Assembly: GCA_018826295.1 (NCBI GenBank)
Contig: JAHJZX010000011.1
Coordinates: 1 to 64,000 of the forward strand
Reading direction: 5' to 3'
From: Gammaproteobacteria bacterium
GTDB taxonomy: Bacteria > Pseudomonadota > Gammaproteobacteria > Enterobacterales > Alteromonadaceae
DNA length: 64,000 nucleotides
Positions within the stretch are counted from its first letter, which is position 1; every line of letters begins with the position of its first letter. Positions 63,472 through 64,000 of the stretch are shown here, piece by piece. The notes below the pieces were generated by a model. The model saw only the letters and a list, made by a program, of their open reading frames with translations. It made no database searches and was not told the origin of the DNA. The position numbers and the translations under genes were made by a program.

Positions 63472-64000
63472 TTAAACCGCCGGCAAATCCTGCATTGGCC
63501 AGCGTGGTGTTACGCCAATCGTTAAATCCTGTTGCTGGCCGGCGGCTAAGCGGTAATAGCCCGCCAGCGCTATCATGGCGCCGTTGTCAGTACAAAATTC
63601 TTTGCGTGGGTAATACACTGCTCCACCGCGGCGTTTAAGCAAGGCTGCCAGCTGTTCACGCAGTGACAGATTGGCGCTCACGCCACCGGCAATAACCAGC
63701 CGCTTATAGCCGGTTTGCTCAAGTGCCCGCTCGCATTTAATCACTAAGGTATCCACGACGGCCTGCTGAAATGAAGCGGCTATATCTGCCTGCACTTCGG
63801 CGCTGTTACCTTCTTTGGCGATCACATTCGCTGCCGAGGTTTTTAAACCGCTGAAGCTAAAATCCAGCCCGGCCCTGTCAGTCATCGGCCGCGGAAACTT
63901 GTATTTTTTATTGTCGCCCTGCGTGGCCAGCTTGGCCAGTAAAGGGCCACCGGGATAATCCAGGCCCATTAGTTTCGCGGTTTTGTCAAAGGCCTCGCCG
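63472..64000 (-). CDS. tsaD: tRNA threonylcarbamoyladenosine transferase TsaD, 3' part
   Basis: Catalytic subunit of the t6A-forming complex. The visible C-terminal 175 residues include [10 protein letters not shown] at the right edge, [14 protein letters not shown] and C-T-D-N-G-A-M-I. The start lies beyond the window. Convergent with plsY, as often seen. Confidence 0.95.
   Translation of the reverse strand, partial: GEAFDKTAKLMGLDYPGGPLLAKLATQGDNKKYKFPRPMTDRAGLDFSFSGLKTSAANVIAKEGNSAEVQADIAASFQQAVVDTLVIKCERALEQTGYKRLVIAGGVSANLSLREQLAALLKRRGGAVYYPRKEFCTDNGAMIALAGYYRLAAGQQQDLTIGVTPRWPMQDLPAV

Overview
The window comes from a gammaproteobacterial chromosome, most likely an Alteromonadales or Chromatiales relative of the Rheinheimera / Arsukibacterium / Alishewanella type. 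This is inferred from gene order (tolC, nudF, yqiB, cpdA, yqiA, parE; glnE, ygiF, SH3 protein; uppP, folK, folB, plsY, tsaD) and from codon style. No taxonomic search was possible.

Region 1 (1-15219) is accessory DNA that stops at a tRNA-Leu(CAA) gene. From the left it holds the end of a GntR/UTRA-type regulator and a beheaded SRAP (YedK/HMCES-like) gene. Next is an almost gene-free, AT-rich stretch (1101-2012) with five 11-bp iterons at 25-26 bp spacing, two copies of a 16-bp palindrome and further inverted repeats. A replication/recombination module follows: an unknown helical protein overlapping a Rep_trans-like initiator, a hairpin, a tyrosine recombinase, a double-AAA+ ATPase, and DUF6641-, RadC-, DUF2787- and XRE-type genes. 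This resembles the backbone of an integrative, probably once replicating, element. Its cargo is an antiphage locus: a complete type II CBASS operon (capV, dncV, cap2, cap3), followed in the same direction by a 2TM-beta-barrel membrane protein, a minimal Cas10-like polymerase (mCpol/OptS) and a second 2TM-beta-barrel protein (OptE-like). The last three look like a Panoptes module. CBASS kills when cGAMP is made. Panoptes is described as killing when its own cyclic dinucleotide is removed by a phage sponge. Side by side they form a defence plus a guard against anti-CBASS proteins. Two homologous 2TM-beta proteins around one mCpol, in a locus that already has a phospholipase effector, is the most unusual arrangement in the window.

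Region 2 (15358-44103) is core genome: a truncated second tRNA-Leu copy, a secreted GH14 beta-amylase, an RDD protein, lptFG, pepA-holC-valS, an NhaC-family antiporter behind a leader with its own terminator, the TIGR03546/TIGR03545 pair, an RND permease plus adaptor, rraB-plsC, parE-TPR protein-parC, and the yqiA-cpdA-yqiB-nudF run divergent from tolC.

Region 3 (44104-64000) holds a small secreted orphan, lpxL, a TcpQ-like protein, glnE-ygiF divergent from an SH3 envelope protein, an Lrp-type regulator divergent from putA, a tandem pair of HD-GYP proteins of which the first has lost most metal ligands, gspB-gspA divergent from cca, uppP-folK-folB divergent from plsY, a 93-bp imperfect intergenic palindrome, and the 3' part of tsaD running off the right edge.
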